64,000 bases of DNA from Phyto melanocephala (GCA_941918925.1 OW799234.1:114179128-114243127), one strand, 5' to 3'. Counted from the stretch's first letter, positions 10,293-21,756 are shown. Numbers and translations: made by a program. The notes: generated from the sequence alone by a model not told the origin.

Positions 10293-12150
10293 TAGGGTGA
10301 TCGATTATTCGACTTTTTTAAGAAACCGGTTTTCAAATAGTTTGAAATTTAAAATTTAAACAAAACCGGTTGCTATTTTGAAAATTGAGAAAAAACCGGT
10401 TAAACGGTTCGAATATATAAAATATAATTCCTTAAAGAAAAAATTAAAAAATATTGTAAAAAAAGATTATAATTAAATTTATACATAAAAATGAAATTTC
10501 TACAGTTTATATACGTTTGGCTGCACAATTACGCAATAAATGACATGAATGCAGTTGACTAATTTGGTTTTGACTAGTTAAATATAAGGTCAAAGATACT
10601 CTTTACAAGTAATATAAAAAAAAAGAATTAATTTATAAATAAATAAATAAAACTTTTTATAAGGCTGTTATAAATTTTTGTATCTCCTTCGGTACATTTT
10701 TATACCCTTCACACAGTGAAAAAGGGTATATATAGGTTTGTCATTCCGTGTGAAATTTCTACAATTTTCATTTCCGACCCCATAAAGTATATATTTTCTT
10801 AAAGCTTATGAATAGGGGAGTCGATTTAGCTCTGTCAGTCTGTCCGTCTGTCCGTCTGACCGTCTGTCCGTGTGTATGTTGAAATCAAGCCCCCCGATAC
10901 CGCATGGATCCGGGTGAGGTATTAAAATATCAGAAATATTCGGGAGTAGATCGGTATTGAAAATCAGAAACATCGGTTCATAAAAAACTGAAATATGAGC
11001 AAAAACTCACGACCCCCTCGATTTTTTTTTCACAAAAACAACATTACAACAACAACACACATACATACAAACGTGTATACTGGTTAGAGAAAACGTGGCA
11101 TCGAATCCCAGCTGAGCCAAAAGAAATTTTTTTTATATTTTTTTTTTAATTTTTTTTTTATTTTTTTTTTAATATATTATTTATATTTTTATTATTATTT
11201 TTTTCTTAATTTTTTTTATTGTTTTTTTTTTAATTTTTTTTTTTATAAATTTTTTTTTGTTTTATATTTATTATAAATATTTTAATTATTTTTTAAAAAA
11301 AAATTTTTTTTTAAATTTTTTTTTTGTATTTTTTTGTATTTTTTTTTAACATACATATGTAAATTTATAATTTTACAATGGGTTGTTTTTATATATGTAT
11401 GTTTTTTATATGTATGTACGTAGTTCATATGGAGAATGGTGATACAAACTACTGTTATTGCATGACTACACGTTGTGAAGGGTATATAAGATTCGGCATG
11501 GCCGAATATAGCGCTCTTACTTGTTTAAATATTAAATAGATCTTTTTAACTAATATGCGTACGTATTTTGTTTAAAATTATTTATGTAATTTGGAATACA
11601 TTTTGAAGGCTAGGGAAAACATGTTTAAAATTTCATTTTAAAATTTCTTTTTTATACCCCTGACAGACATACAAATATAGGCATAAACTAGTTTGTTCGA
11701 TGGTCTAATTGAAATTTAAGTTGACAGACACTCAATGCCATTACTTAAAATTAGGATTTTGAAGTAAAGATTATTGGTTTTTCTTTATTTTAACTATATT
11801 TTTTACCTAAAAGTGATCGATCAGCTAAGTTTATGCTTAAATTACCTTTAACTTTTAACGCTCAATTATTTTACATTTGTTTTTTAAACAACAAATAAAT
11901 TTCTTACAATATCATGGAATAATATTTAATATATTTATTTTCTGATTTTTGGAAACTTTTCGCGTACTAAATATAATATGGTACGATTGGGTACACATAT
12001 ATATTAAAATAAACTTAAAAAAAACAGCTTTTTCGGATAAAAAAGCCGGTGTATTTGATACTCGAAAAATCAACATTTAGAAAAAACCGCCAGCTGAGAG
12101 GAAAAAAAACCGGATTTTCCACCGGTTGTAAAACCGAGTCGATCACCCTA
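10293..12150. mobile_element. hAT-like element with 8-bp target duplication
   Basis: The termini are TAGGGTGATCGATTATTCGA on the left and the inverse of TAGGGTGATCGACTCGG on the right. The flanks are perfect 8-bp direct repeats GTATTAAA (10285-10292 and 12151-12158). An 8-bp duplication with TAGGG-type ends is characteristic of the hAT superfamily. The subterminal regions carry repeated AAACCGGTT-type motifs on both sides, a likely transposase-binding array. No hAT transposase frame is visible, so it is non-autonomous or gutted. A TATACCC-type repeat is nested inside at 10701-11524. Confidence 0.85.
10701..11524. mobile_element. TATACCC-type dispersed repeat, complete copy
   Basis: It starts TATACCCTTCACACAGTG, continues with ACCCCATAAAGTATATATTT and repeated CTGTCCGTCTGTCCGTC. 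It passes through a T-rich low-complexity core (11110-11345) and ends GTGAAGGGTATATAAGATTC, then the palindrome TTCGGCATGGCCGAA and GCGCTCTTACTTG. The same terminus appears, complemented, at 37950, 43547 and 63332. No coding capacity is seen; a non-autonomous element is inferred, class not established. Confidence 0.75.
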
Positions 12151-12305
12151 GTATTAAATGAAATAAATTAATCGGTAAAATGCAGTTATCTGTTTGAAAA
12201 TTGAAAATCAAAGATGACGTCGGAAAAAATGTGTTCATTATACCTGTGTGTAAGATGGTGAAGGGTATTATTGGGTTCGGCACGGCCGAATATAGTACTC
12301 TTGTT

Positions 12306-12941
12306 GAATACTAGTATTATTTTTAGCCATTCTACTGAAGCTTGGTAAGCTATTCAACACTAGGGCACAGAAATCTTTAAACTATTGAATGAGATGTATC
12401 TATGAATTTGAAGGCGTTCATTGAATCAAGTAGGAACATGGTTTGCCACTAATTTGAAGGCTTAAAAAAAATATGTCTTTCGACTGTTTGGGATCACAGA
12501 TATTGTATCGCCTATTGACTTAAAATACAAAATTTTAAAAACTATTATTTTAAAGTTTTGCAATAAGACTTATAAATACTATTTTATTAGCACTTTTTTG
12601 TTTTTAGATCTGTGTTTGTGCGCTCTATTATAGACTGTGGACAAAAAGTTTTTAAAATTACAGCAAATTTTAGTGTTTTTTTTTTATATATGAGTTTCTA
12701 TATACAGAATGTATTTTTTGTATTTAGAGTTGTTAATGCCTATTATATTGCATAAAGTATTGCGACCTCAACTTTGGCTTAATAAATTAACTATTATAAT
12801 AGTTAACAATTATAAATCACTTTTGTGGTTTTTGTGCTTTTTTTAATGATTTTTCATGCTGGAAAAAATATACATAAAACTAAGCTATAATAGTTAGGGT
12901 TAAGCCTAAAAAATCCTTTAATTTCTACCCCATGCAAAGTA
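12306..12941. other. non-coding, no feature recognised
   Basis: AT-rich sequence with no supported feature. Confidence 0.5.
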
Positions 12942-13527
12942 AAGGGTGTTTAAATTTTAAGGGCCGATGTTGAATGTGAACAACACCTAAACGTCAAGTT
13001 TTTTTTTTCTGCATTTCATTTAACATTTCTCAATTTCAGACTAACTCAATTTTAACCATGGAAAGATGTAGCAAAAGGTTAAAGTTATTCAGGATTATTA
13101 TGAAAATGGGCGTTCAAATCAAAATGCATTTCTTGCACTTCTTTATTCTTTTGGTAAACATAATCGTTCGAATTCGTCCACAATCGGGAGAATTGTAAAA
13201 AAAATATTTAAATTTCAGCAAAAAAAGGTCTGTATGAAATGTGAAAACATCTGTGAATGCCATCTTAGTTCGTTGAATGGGAAACATTGGTGTTTTTCGC
13301 GATAGTGTGGCAAAAGAGCAGTCAACCTCGACTCATCATCGTGCTTTGCAATTGAACATCAACATTGTCATTGAAAATTTGGACCATCGAATGGAATTGT
13401 GTATTATTTATGTTTCATACATAATTGAACCATATTAATATCATAATGAAAAGAAATGACAGTTATTTCCTAAGTAATTTGTATTTTATTCAAAATCAAC
13501 ATCGGCCCTTAAAATTTAATCACCCTT
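12942..13527 (+). mobile_element. internally deleted mariner-like element with 30-bp TIRs
   Basis: The ends AAGGGTGTTTAAATTTTAAG (left) and the inverse of AAGGGTGATTAAATTTTAAG (right) both extend into GGCCGATG and are flanked by TA (12940-12941 and 13528-13529). The same family occurs at 38092-38581 and as a lone right end at 39755-39807. A TA duplication fits the Tc1/mariner superfamily. Confidence 0.85.
13058..13440 (+). pseudogene. mariner-like transposase N-terminal relic
   Basis: After an ATG-Glu-Arg start with an early frameshift, the frame VKVIQDYYENGRSNQNAF and KHNRSNSSTIGRIVKK matches the N-terminal helix-turn-helix of insect mariner-like transposases. A second segment, GVFRDSVAKEQSTSTHHRA, matches the next part of the DNA-binding region. 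The catalytic core is missing; the sequence runs on to a VIENLDHRMELC remnant of the C-terminal region. It therefore has a large internal deletion and cannot code for an active enzyme. Confidence 0.75.
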
Positions 13528-13529
13528 TA

Positions 13530-14774
13530 TAACCAAAATAACCACTGCATTAATAAATAATTTTAAATGCCAAAGTTTGTGATCCAATAATTAAGGCATT
13601 CTCAAGTATTTTAAAGCAACAAAATATGGTTTAACCTTGCTTATGTAAACATACTGCAACCTACACACGTTGACAATATTTTTGGTCTAGCAAATGCTAT
13701 TTTTTCGCTTTCCAACTCATTTATTCATTTTGTATTTCTTCCTACGAAAAAAAAGAAAAAAATATTGCAAAAGTCTTAGTATATTGTCCTTGATTTAAGC
13801 AGCACTTCATTAGTTGCAATTTATTTTTGTGTATTTTCAAAACAACTGAATGGGAAACTAAAAATGACTAAAAAGGGGGAAAAAAATATAAAAAATTATA
13901 TATTTGGTCAACAACCCACTCTAATGGAAAGGGAAAACATACGAACGCAAGAATAATGTTTTGCGAAAATATTTTCTTTGTTTAATTAAATTCAGCAATT
14001 TCACATCTCGAGTGCTGTGCAATTAAGCAAGGGAATAAGAATAAATGTTTTTATAGCTCGTAAATATTTTTGCCATTAAACGTTGAATAAAATAAGAAAA
14101 GTGTCTGATTAATAAATAAATATTTGAACACATTGTTGTTCACTTAATGAAAAGTAATTTGTGTCGAAGTTTTCGTCAATTTTATGCACGTATGACCTAG
14201 TGGAAATAAATAAAAAAAAAATTATTGACTCTTACACACATGTCTACATATACACACCCGGTGGCGAATTTGGGCAATATCATCACAATGACATTTTCAT
14301 CAATGAATCCTTGCCACAGGATCATTATTAAGTCGATTTTTGAACGAAATTATCGTAAATGAAAATTTCATTGACGAGTTCAAGTGATATTGACACAAAC
14401 AAAAGAAGTTATGCATGACAACATCATTGAAGGGCCACTATACTTATGAAAGATGAAACTTAGCGATATTTTCTTTATATAGTTTTCATAACAGTATATA
14501 ATTTTGCGCCAATAAATTACGAAGATATTGTCTGTTAGGACCTATTTATACGCGGAGGCCTACGAGAAAAAATCAACTTTAGTCATCTATGAAAGTTTGA
14601 ATATTTACTTTAAAATGTCATAAATGACGCTAAAAAGAAATCGGCGTTTGTCATGGATGACTGAACATTATCAGAGTTTGTCACGATGAATTATAATGAC
14701 GCTCGCTACCAGGCATATACACTTACATGCATGCATACATAGGTTTGAACAATACCCAACAAGCTTTAGTATAT
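13530..14774. other. non-coding; short inverted motifs near 14280-14700
   Basis: Between 14280 and 14420 there are inverted stretches such as GACATTTTCATCAATGAA versus GAAAATTTCATTGACGA. Between 14570 and 14700 several GTCAT/ATGAC pairs occur. No bounded element could be defined and no gene is seen. Confidence 0.35.
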
Positions 14775-15010
14775 CCATCCTTGAATTAGCCCATCTGCTC
14801 ACTTGAAACGATGAGGAAGGATTGGGGGAAAATTTTACATAATAAACTGCTCCTAGCGATAGAAGAGAATCATGAGATATCTGACCGATAACCAATAAAG
14901 CGAGGCTTACAGTCGACGAAATCAGGCTTGTGACAACGCTAATAAAGGCGACGATAGAAGGTAGAGAAGCGGAAAAGAAGTATTGTTCGGGGGCGATGAG
15001 ACCGAATAAT
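14775..15010 (+). pseudogene. non-LTR retrotransposon reverse transcriptase fragment (R1/jockey-like)
   Basis: The plus strand encodes PICSLETM, GKILHNKLLLAIEENHEI, then SDR, a break, and RLTVDEIRLVTTLIKATIEG followed by KKYCSG, with a frame change near 14890. In R1/LOA/jockey-type reverse transcriptases the corresponding block is the YRPI.LLDT..GK.LE segment, the SDRQ.GFR.GRSTVDAI segment and an amphipathic helix, just upstream of the first catalytic Asp. A small deletion removes the Q.GFR motif. The catalytic YADD-type motif is absent. An overlapping minus-strand frame with hydrophobic stretches is best explained as a shadow. It is a 5'- and 3'-truncated relic. Confidence 0.65.
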
Positions 15011-16141
15011 GGCAAAGGTAAACAACGTTGGAGTTCCCTATTACCTGGTGATTATAATTTTGAACTATTTTTTGAACAGAAAGATGCTTTATACTTAGTA
15101 ACGAGGAAGGTCAATCCAGGAAGGACAATCCATTGTGTTACACCATTAACAAAATTTGATGTTTAAGATATCTCTGGTAGGCATTAAAAATGAACATCGA
15201 TAAGGCTCAGGGTCAGTATTAAATTTATACATATAAATTTCTATGTTACCTCTTTATTTTATTTTACTTTATTTTTTTAAGTTTAATCAGACAGGTAGTA
15301 CATATGCCATTTATATTATTATGTGTATAAAATGCCACTCCCTCTATTAAAATCTAATAAAGATTTAATTTCATTATAATTATAATTTTTTGTTAATAAT
15401 TTAAAAAATTTATATTTTCCTGATAATGATACACGACGGAGTAGCCAAATATTGAAAATATTATTTTGGGGCTAACTTTTAAAAAAATAATCTTGAATGA
15501 CCTTAGGATCAAACAATGTACATTATGAAAGTAAAAAGGTAAAAAAATAATTATCTTTGAATTTAAAGTCATCTGAACAGAAGTGTAAGACTTTATATGG
15601 CAAAGTTTTTTTTAACAACTTACATTTAACCCTTTTACTACCATTGGGATCATAAATCCCAGAAGAAATTTAAAAAATCGTCACAATATCAAATACAACT
15701 TTTTTAAATTTAAATTCTGTCCAATTGGTAGTCTTAAATGTTGGTTTTTTGTATTATCAGCTGAGTGTATTGCAATTAGTTGTAAAAAATCTAGTGTAGG
15801 TCCGATAGAAGACGAAATCATTGCGATAATAAATACCAGCGACTCTTATCGTAGTGATTGAAATGTTTTTGATTTTGAATATATTCCTGGGTTAGAGGAA
15901 ACAGTAAGACCCTATCACATTTTAAATCAGTGGAACATATTATCCCAGGACACAACTTACCTCTGAAGGGAAGTAAATTACAAAAAAAAAATAAATTTCT
16001 TTAGAGTATTATGTCTTAATGACAACATAGCCCTGATTTATATAAACTCGTGACTTATAGTACGGCAGTGAAATTTGCATGATAAGCGCCATGCCCACTA
16101 TTAAAATTCTTTTAAAGTCATTATACTGTTAAATTGTTAAA
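15011..16141. other. non-coding, no feature recognised
   Basis: The open frame started in the RT relic continues to 15166 without recognisable motifs. The remainder is AT-rich and unassigned. Confidence 0.45.
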
Positions 16142-16144
16142 TTA

Positions 16145-17407
16145 CACTGGAAAACAGCATGTCTGTTACATGAGATTTTTGACATGAATCTAAATGGTTT
16201 TTTCACGATGATTTCAAAAATATATGCCGTTTTCATGTAGCAGCTCTAGTGTTGGAGTTATGAAGTGACAGGATTTTTCATTGAATGCACAATGCACATA
16301 GTTTAAGTTTAATAAATTTATTAAATATATTTATTCTGAATAAAATTTTCTTTTTTTTTTGATTTTCTAGAGTAAGATGTTATATGAGTATTATTTTGAA
16401 TGCTCCAGCAATAATCAGCCATCATATGTTCACTCCAGTGCCCCCGATACCTCTCCTCCATAGAGCGAATATCCTGGTGAAAGCGCTCTCCTTGTTCTTC
16501 GCTTAGGTCACCAAGATTTTCAAGAAAATAGTCTAGATGGCTGTAAAGGTAGTGAAGTTTAATACTCATGTTGCATCCTAGCCGTTGAAAGTGTATCAGC
16601 AACTGTTCAACGTCCTGAATGTAGCCATCACATTTCCTACTGCCCAAAAAATTACTCACTACCCAAACAAACTCTTCCCATGCACATTTCTCTATTGCCG
16701 TCTTAGAAAGTCCAAGGTCCCTGATACGGTCATTTAGATCATCTTAGTTAAGTGGTCGGGGACTACCATAGCAATCAAAATCACTGTCATTTTCGGTTTG
16801 TCCGCTGCACAGGCCTGAATTTTGCGAAGATGTACATGGGCGCTGTGGTATTGATGTGTCACTAATACAGATTTTAAGTTTGGATATATCCACTTAGAGT
16901 AATTTTTATGGTTTATTTCTATGATTTTCGTTACACAGAAATAACAGTCGTCATGATGGTTGGATAATTCACGCCAAATCATAGTGGTTCTTTTTTTTTG
17001 TTTGCCCACAGTCACAAGGATTCAACACATAAGTATTTTACATACTAAACTCGGTATCCAAGGTTTAGCGTTTGACGGCAACAGAAACCCACAGTAGTCC
17101 AAGTATGCCTTTTTCACAAAGTTCTACACATTTAAACGAAATTTTTGGAACATATATTCTCCACAAATAACACAAGACAATCAGGATTATTTAAACACGC
17201 CCTTCTTGAGGAAGACATACTGAAATTCATAAATGAACTAGTTAAGTTACACCGCTATTTATATAAACTATCGACTACTTATGAAAATTTAAGACGGTAG
17301 CTGTATCTCACTAACTAGAGCTGCTACAAAAAATCTGGGGTAGATTTGAAATCAGCGCACCCAAATTAGTAAACAACAGTAGAAAAACTTTATTTTGTTT
17401 TTCTGTG
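16145..17407 (-). mobile_element. deleted CMC-like DNA transposon with TTA target duplication
   Basis: The left end is CACTGGAAAACAGCATG. The right end reversed is CACAGAAAAACAAAAT. Both are flanked by TTA (16142-16144 and 17408-17410). Longer imperfect inverted repeats include TGATTTCAAA and GTAGCAGCTCTAG near 16200-16255 and 17318-17360. The interior encodes a deleted transposase-like relic on the minus strand, of the same family as 58095-61038, which has CACTG ends and TTA flanks too. Similar ends and duplication in two diverged copies support the boundaries. Confidence 0.7.
16330..17000 (-). pseudogene. deleted transposase-like relic, DDCYFC / ERFHQDI family
   Basis: The N-terminal part (from about 17000 down to 16740) reads MIWRELSNHHDDCYFCVTKI followed by an IYPNLKSV motif. 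After a frame change it continues DDLNDRIRDLGLSKTAIE and then joins directly to KCAWEEFVWVVSNFLGSRKC. The C-terminal part reads LGCNMSIKLHYLYSHLDYF, EEQGERFHQDIRSMEERYRG and MMADYCWS. I recognise this as a protein family repeated in many arthropod genomes: a CxxC-containing N-terminus, a catalytic-like centre and the GERFHQDI C-terminus. The whole centre (NGN-x-PSVPLAYS, CLWDSR and HIKLGL regions) is deleted here. Function is presumed transposition; the superfamily is not certain. Confidence 0.75.
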
Positions 17408-17410
17408 TTA

Positions 17411-17979
17411 TTATTGTGAAGTAAGTGGAAGTTATTAAAAAACAAACTATTACAAAATTTTAAACTAATATAGGTAAGTATGTTTGTATTTTTTTGTGTT
17501 GCAGATCTAATTAAAAAAATTTATAATATGTATGCTTTTAACATATCAACTTGAGTAAGCAATTTCATCTTAATATACTTAAACATTTTCTTTTAAGCAT
17601 TGTTGCAAAACTTTCAAAGAAATACTCAAAAAGAAATAAACTCTTAAACCATGACTGGTTTTATGTTTTTCACTACAATATGAACTCATAAATATTAAAA
17701 TGCCTTCAGATGATTCTCAAATGTGTATGAACAATGACAAAGTTGTATGTTTGAAGCTCGGTATTAAAGGGAAACCATAACAGAAAAGCTATTTATAACC
17801 ACAATGATGCACTTGCTGAGTAGCGTTTTTAAAAATCTTTAAAAAATATATTAAAATGAAGAATTTTTTATTTGCTTTTGTGTTTATATTAAGTTTTACG
17901 TATTATTATTAAATTAATCTATTTCAATTTATTGGGAGTGTGCAGAAAAATCATGTTAAAATTTGTATGTACAAAATAA
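17411..17979. other. non-coding, no feature recognised
   Basis: AT-rich spacer between a DNA transposon and the Helitron pair. Confidence 0.5.
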
Positions 17980-18730
17980 TCTATATATATAAAAGTGAAA
18001 CTCTGTGTGTGTGTGTGTGTGTGTGTTAGCTATAGACTCCGAAACTGTAAAACCGATCGGGCTCAAACTTTGGTAAGTTGTTGTACACATACCAGGGAGT
18101 GTTTATGGGTGGAAAAAAGTGGGCGGGGCCACGCCCATAAAATTTAGTTATCAGTTTTAGCTACTTGCGCTTGACCGATTTTTCTGAAACTTTGCACACA
18201 TATCGAGCTGTCATGACTAAAAAATTTTGTGATAAGAAAAGTGGGCGGGGCCACGCCCCTAAAAAAGTTTAAATTTTGAGGTACTTGCACTGGACCGATT
18301 TTTCTGAAACTTTGCACACATATTAAGCTGTCATGACTTTATAATTTCGTGATTAGAAAAGTGGGCAGTGTCACGCCCATAAAAAACAGGTATCATTTTG
18401 AGGTACTTGCACTGGACCGATTATACTGAAACTTTGCATACATATTGAGCCATTATGACTTTACAATTTCGTGAAAAGAAAAGTGGGCAGGGCCACGCCC
18501 ATAAAAACAATTATAATTTTGAGGTACTTGCACTGGTCCGATTCTTCTGAATCTTTGCACACATATTGAGCTGTTATGACTTTACAATTTCGCGATTAAA
18601 AAAGTGGGCAATGCCACGCCCATAAAAAAAAATTATAATATTTAGGTTTTTGCACTTGATATTCAATTAAAATTCAGAATGCATTTCAAATTCATTAAGG
18701 GGCGTAGCAACGCTCGCCGGGTTTGGCTAG
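17980..18730 (+). mobile_element. non-autonomous Helitron, copy 1
   Basis: It begins TCTATATATATAAAAGTGAA after an A and ends GCCGGGTTTGGCTAG before a T. These are the 5'-TC and CTAG-3' ends inserted between A and T that define Helitrons. The 3' end is preceded by a GGCG...CGCC potential hairpin. A (GT)n tract follows the 5' end. The body is about five tandem units of roughly 121 bp, each with ACTTTGCACACATAT and a near-palindromic GGGCGGGGCCACGCCC core. There is no Rep/helicase frame, so it would depend on an autonomous relative. Confidence 0.85.
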
Positions 18731-18733
18731 TAA

Positions 18734-19604
18734 TCTATATATATAAAAGTGAAACTCTGTGTGTGTGTGTGTGTGTGTTAGCTATAGACTCCGAAACTGT
18801 AAAACCGATCGGGCTCAAGCTTTGGTAAGTTGTTGTACACATACCAGGGAGTGTTTATGGGTAAAAAAGAGGGCGGAGCCACGCCCATAAAAAATTAGTT
18901 ATCAGTTTTAGCTACTTGCACCAGACCGATTTTTCTGAAACTTTGCACACATATCGAGCTGTCATGACTCAATAATTTCGTGATAAGAAAAGTGGGCGGG
19001 GCCACGCCCCTAAAAAAGTTTTAATTTTTAGGTACTTGCACTGGACCGATTTTTCTGAAACTTTGCACACATATTGAGCTGCCATGGCCTTATAATTTCG
19101 TGATTGAAAAAGTGGGCGGGGCCACGCCCATAAAAAATTAGTTATCAGTTTTAGCTACTTGCACTGGACCGAATTTTCTGAAACCTTGCAAACATACTGA
19201 GCTATCATGACTTTACACTTTCCTCATTAGAAAAGTGGGCAGTGCCACGCCCATTAAAAAAAAGGTATCATTTTGAGGTACTTGCACTGGACCGATTTTT
19301 CTGAAACTTTGCACACATATTGAGTTGTCATGACTATACAGTTTCGTATTTAGAAAAGTGGGCAGTGCCACGACCATAGAAAAAGGTATCATTTTGAGGT
19401 ACTTACACTGGACCGATTTTTCTGAAACTTTGCACACATATTGAGCTGTCATGACTATACAGTTTCGTAGATAGAAAAGTGGGCAGTGCCACGCTCATAA
19501 AGAAAAAGTTATAGTTTTTAGCCTTGCACTTGATATTCGATTAAAATTTAGAATGCGATTAAAATTCATAAAGGGGCGTAGCAACGCGCGCCGGGATTGG
19601 CTAG
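18734..19604 (+). mobile_element. non-autonomous Helitron, copy 2, head-to-tail with copy 1
   Basis: It starts TCTATATATATAAAAGTGAA only 3 bp after the end of copy 1 and ends CGCCGGGATTGGCTAG|T. The body has about six of the same roughly 121-bp units. Minus-strand frames within the units (for example 19213-19452) are translation artefacts of the repeat. Confidence 0.85.
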
Positions 19605-19779
19605 TTATTAATACAAAACAATTATTTCATACATATATCTAATTAATTTCCACATCTAAATATATTAAATTATTATTTAAATAAAAATATGAACAATTTT
19701 GACCTAAATCGAAAGATTTGGGAAATTTTTTATAGAAGTAAGTTCTTTGAACTCGCTTAAAAAAATCTTATACCGAGTG

Positions 19780-20570
19780 TTTTTTAAAGAGGTACAGAAT
19801 TTAAATTAAGAAACAGTTTTCAACTGGGGGCTATTTTTTTAGCAGTCCAGTGATTCATGTTTAGTTTGGTTTGTCATTTCAACATGAATAGATTGACACA
19901 TGAATGACAATCCGTAGATTCGGTGAATGGGCTCAAAACAATTTTGGCGTAATTCAGGATTTTTACAAGCGAATTTCGCTTAGCGATGAAGCTCACTTTT
20001 ATTTAAATGGATAAATATAAATAATAAACAACACTGCCATATTTGGAGTGATCGTAATCCTCAAGTTCATGTTGATACACTGTTGCATCAAGAAAAACTG
20101 ACTACTTTGTGTGCTTTATGGGCTGTTGGTATCATTGTTCCGTAATTCTTTAAAAACGATGCTGGTCAGAGCGTTACAGTTAATGGCGACCTCTGTAGAA
20201 CCATGATAACTGACTTTTTCGTTCACCTATTGAACAACTATGATGTGCAGAAGCAACATGTCACACAGCTAGTGTCATAATTGATTTTTAGAAGAAAACG
20301 TTTGATAACCGCATAGTTTCACGTTTTAGGCACATTAATTGTCTTCAAAGATCGTTCGATTTAATGCCTCTAGACTATTTTCTAGTCGCTAGTCTACGCC
20401 TATAAGCTCGAAACGATTGACCTCCAGATTATGCTACATTCAAGCCAGCCGTGGCGTTCTTATGCCAGAGGTCATAACCCAACTTAAGTATTTTCAAGAA
20501 TTAAACTTTATCATGCCCACTTTCTAATTTAATTAAATTCGGAGAGCAGCTGGATCTGTTTATTTATTTT
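19780..20570 (+). pseudogene. mariner-like transposase relic
   Basis: Plus-strand pieces in shifting frames give RRFGEWAQNNFGVIQ-like sequence, FYKRISLSDEAHFYLNG (first catalytic Asp), HIWSDRNPQVHVDT, LTTLCALWAVGII, FFKNDAGQSVTVNGDLCRTM and a final GVLMPEVI stretch. These follow the order of insect mariner-type transposases. The FQQDGA block with the second Asp is deleted: YDVQ joins EATCHTASVIIDF directly. Stops and frameshifts are scattered throughout. TIRs were not identified. Confidence 0.85.
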
Positions 20571-20884
20571 TTTTTTTCAAATAACCTACGGAGCTCAAGA
20601 ATGGAGGCTAACACTAAACCCTCCTAATACCAAACAGATTTAAAATCATTTAAGGAAAATTATAATAACTCTTTGGTTTAAACTTAATATAAATTATTCT
20701 TGATAACAAATTGCTTATTAAAACCAAAAACGTTAATTTTCGTATGATACCCCCAGTGATAGATACTGAAAAATGGTCGCAGAATATATTAAAATTTATC
20801 CCCTAATGAATATAATGTTTAAACTTCGTTGTGCCCAGAAAAGCGTTCCGGATTAAACTAGTAGTAATCACTAATACAGGCCAA

Positions 20885-21144
20885 AATACACGGCATGTTT
20901 TTTACATCTGACCTTAAAATTTGTTAGGCATACGTAAATCTACATGTTGTACTTTTACAGGCAACTGTCACTGACTGCCAACGGCTAATGTCACATGTTT
21001 TGACAGAAAAAGATAGAGCGCGCTCTAATTGAAATTTTGTCAGATGTCTGATCTCAACACATGGTTTGAAAGGTAACACACGACATGGTCGTATTTATCA
21101 GTGTGGTATTTGTCAAGTCAGATGCAAAAAACATGCCGTGTATT
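20885..21144. mobile_element. MITE, about 260 bp
   Basis: Near-perfect inverted ends of 28 bp: AATACACGGCATGTTTTTT then A/G and CATCTGAC, on the left at 20885-20912 and inverted on the right at 21117-21144. There is no coding capacity. The target duplication is not evident, so the superfamily is open. Confidence 0.7.
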
Positions 21145-21756
21145 AGCTGCTTAAGAATGCTTTGTAATTGTAGACATATTAAATATGAATATTATTCATA
21201 ATAATTAAATATTAAGTCTTGACTCATAAGTTGATTCATTTTTTCACTTACATATATTAAAATTCAACTGTCTAATATATAAAAAATTTTCTTTCTTTTT
21301 TCATTTATTTCATATATCAATCTTCAAATATAAAAAAAAATAACGAAAAATTTCTCTCCAAACTTCGATTACCTGATCAATAAATATGCCCTGATAATAA
21401 TAATAAAAATAAAGATAATAAAAAAAATCTAGTAATAAAAATTGTCAAATAAAAAATGCTTTATCAATTCTCTTCTGTTGACAACAGTAAAATATTAAAA
21501 AGGTCACCAACGATTTTTATAACCTTTAAAATGGCAAAAGCTATTTGTAAGTTTTTGGAAGTAAGAAAACACTCTCATCAAAAATATTCCACAACAGACA
21601 AGAAAAACAAAATATTAAAAATATTCATATAAATGTCGTTAATTATGAAAGTGATCTAAGTGAAATATTTTTGGTTTGGAGATATTTAATGTTTTTCGTT
21701 TAAATAAATTATAAAATGTTATGCCAGATTAAAATTTCGAATTTAATTATCCCACC
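21145..21756. other. non-coding, no feature recognised
   Basis: AT-rich spacer. Confidence 0.5.

Larger units (their letters stand above)
9580..12305. mobile_element. TATACCC-type dispersed repeat, interrupted by a hAT-like element
   Basis: The left part (about 9580-10292) has the internal signatures of this repeat class: a TATAAAGGATATATATTTT-like block, CCATCTGTCCGTGTGTAGGT, and a (C)CAATATGGGTATTAAAT core. The right part (12151-12305) ends with GAAGGGTATTATTGGG and the palindromic TTCGGCACGGCCGAA followed by TATAGTACTCTTGTT. The two halves are continuous once the element at 10293-12150, flanked by duplicated GTATTAAA, is removed. The left boundary is uncertain. Confidence 0.65.

Noticed and set aside
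14671..15015. 114-codon minus-strand frame with hydrophobic segments, membrane-protein-like
   Set aside because: It is antisense to reverse-transcriptase motifs on the plus strand; the motifs explain the sequence better.
18003..18024. (GT)n as a Z-DNA or regulatory element
   Set aside because: It recurs at the same place in both Helitrons and is a normal part of that element.
19213..19452. 79-codon minus-strand frame, similar to one at 45488-45712
   Set aside because: Both are translations of the Helitron's tandem units; the similarity is at DNA level.
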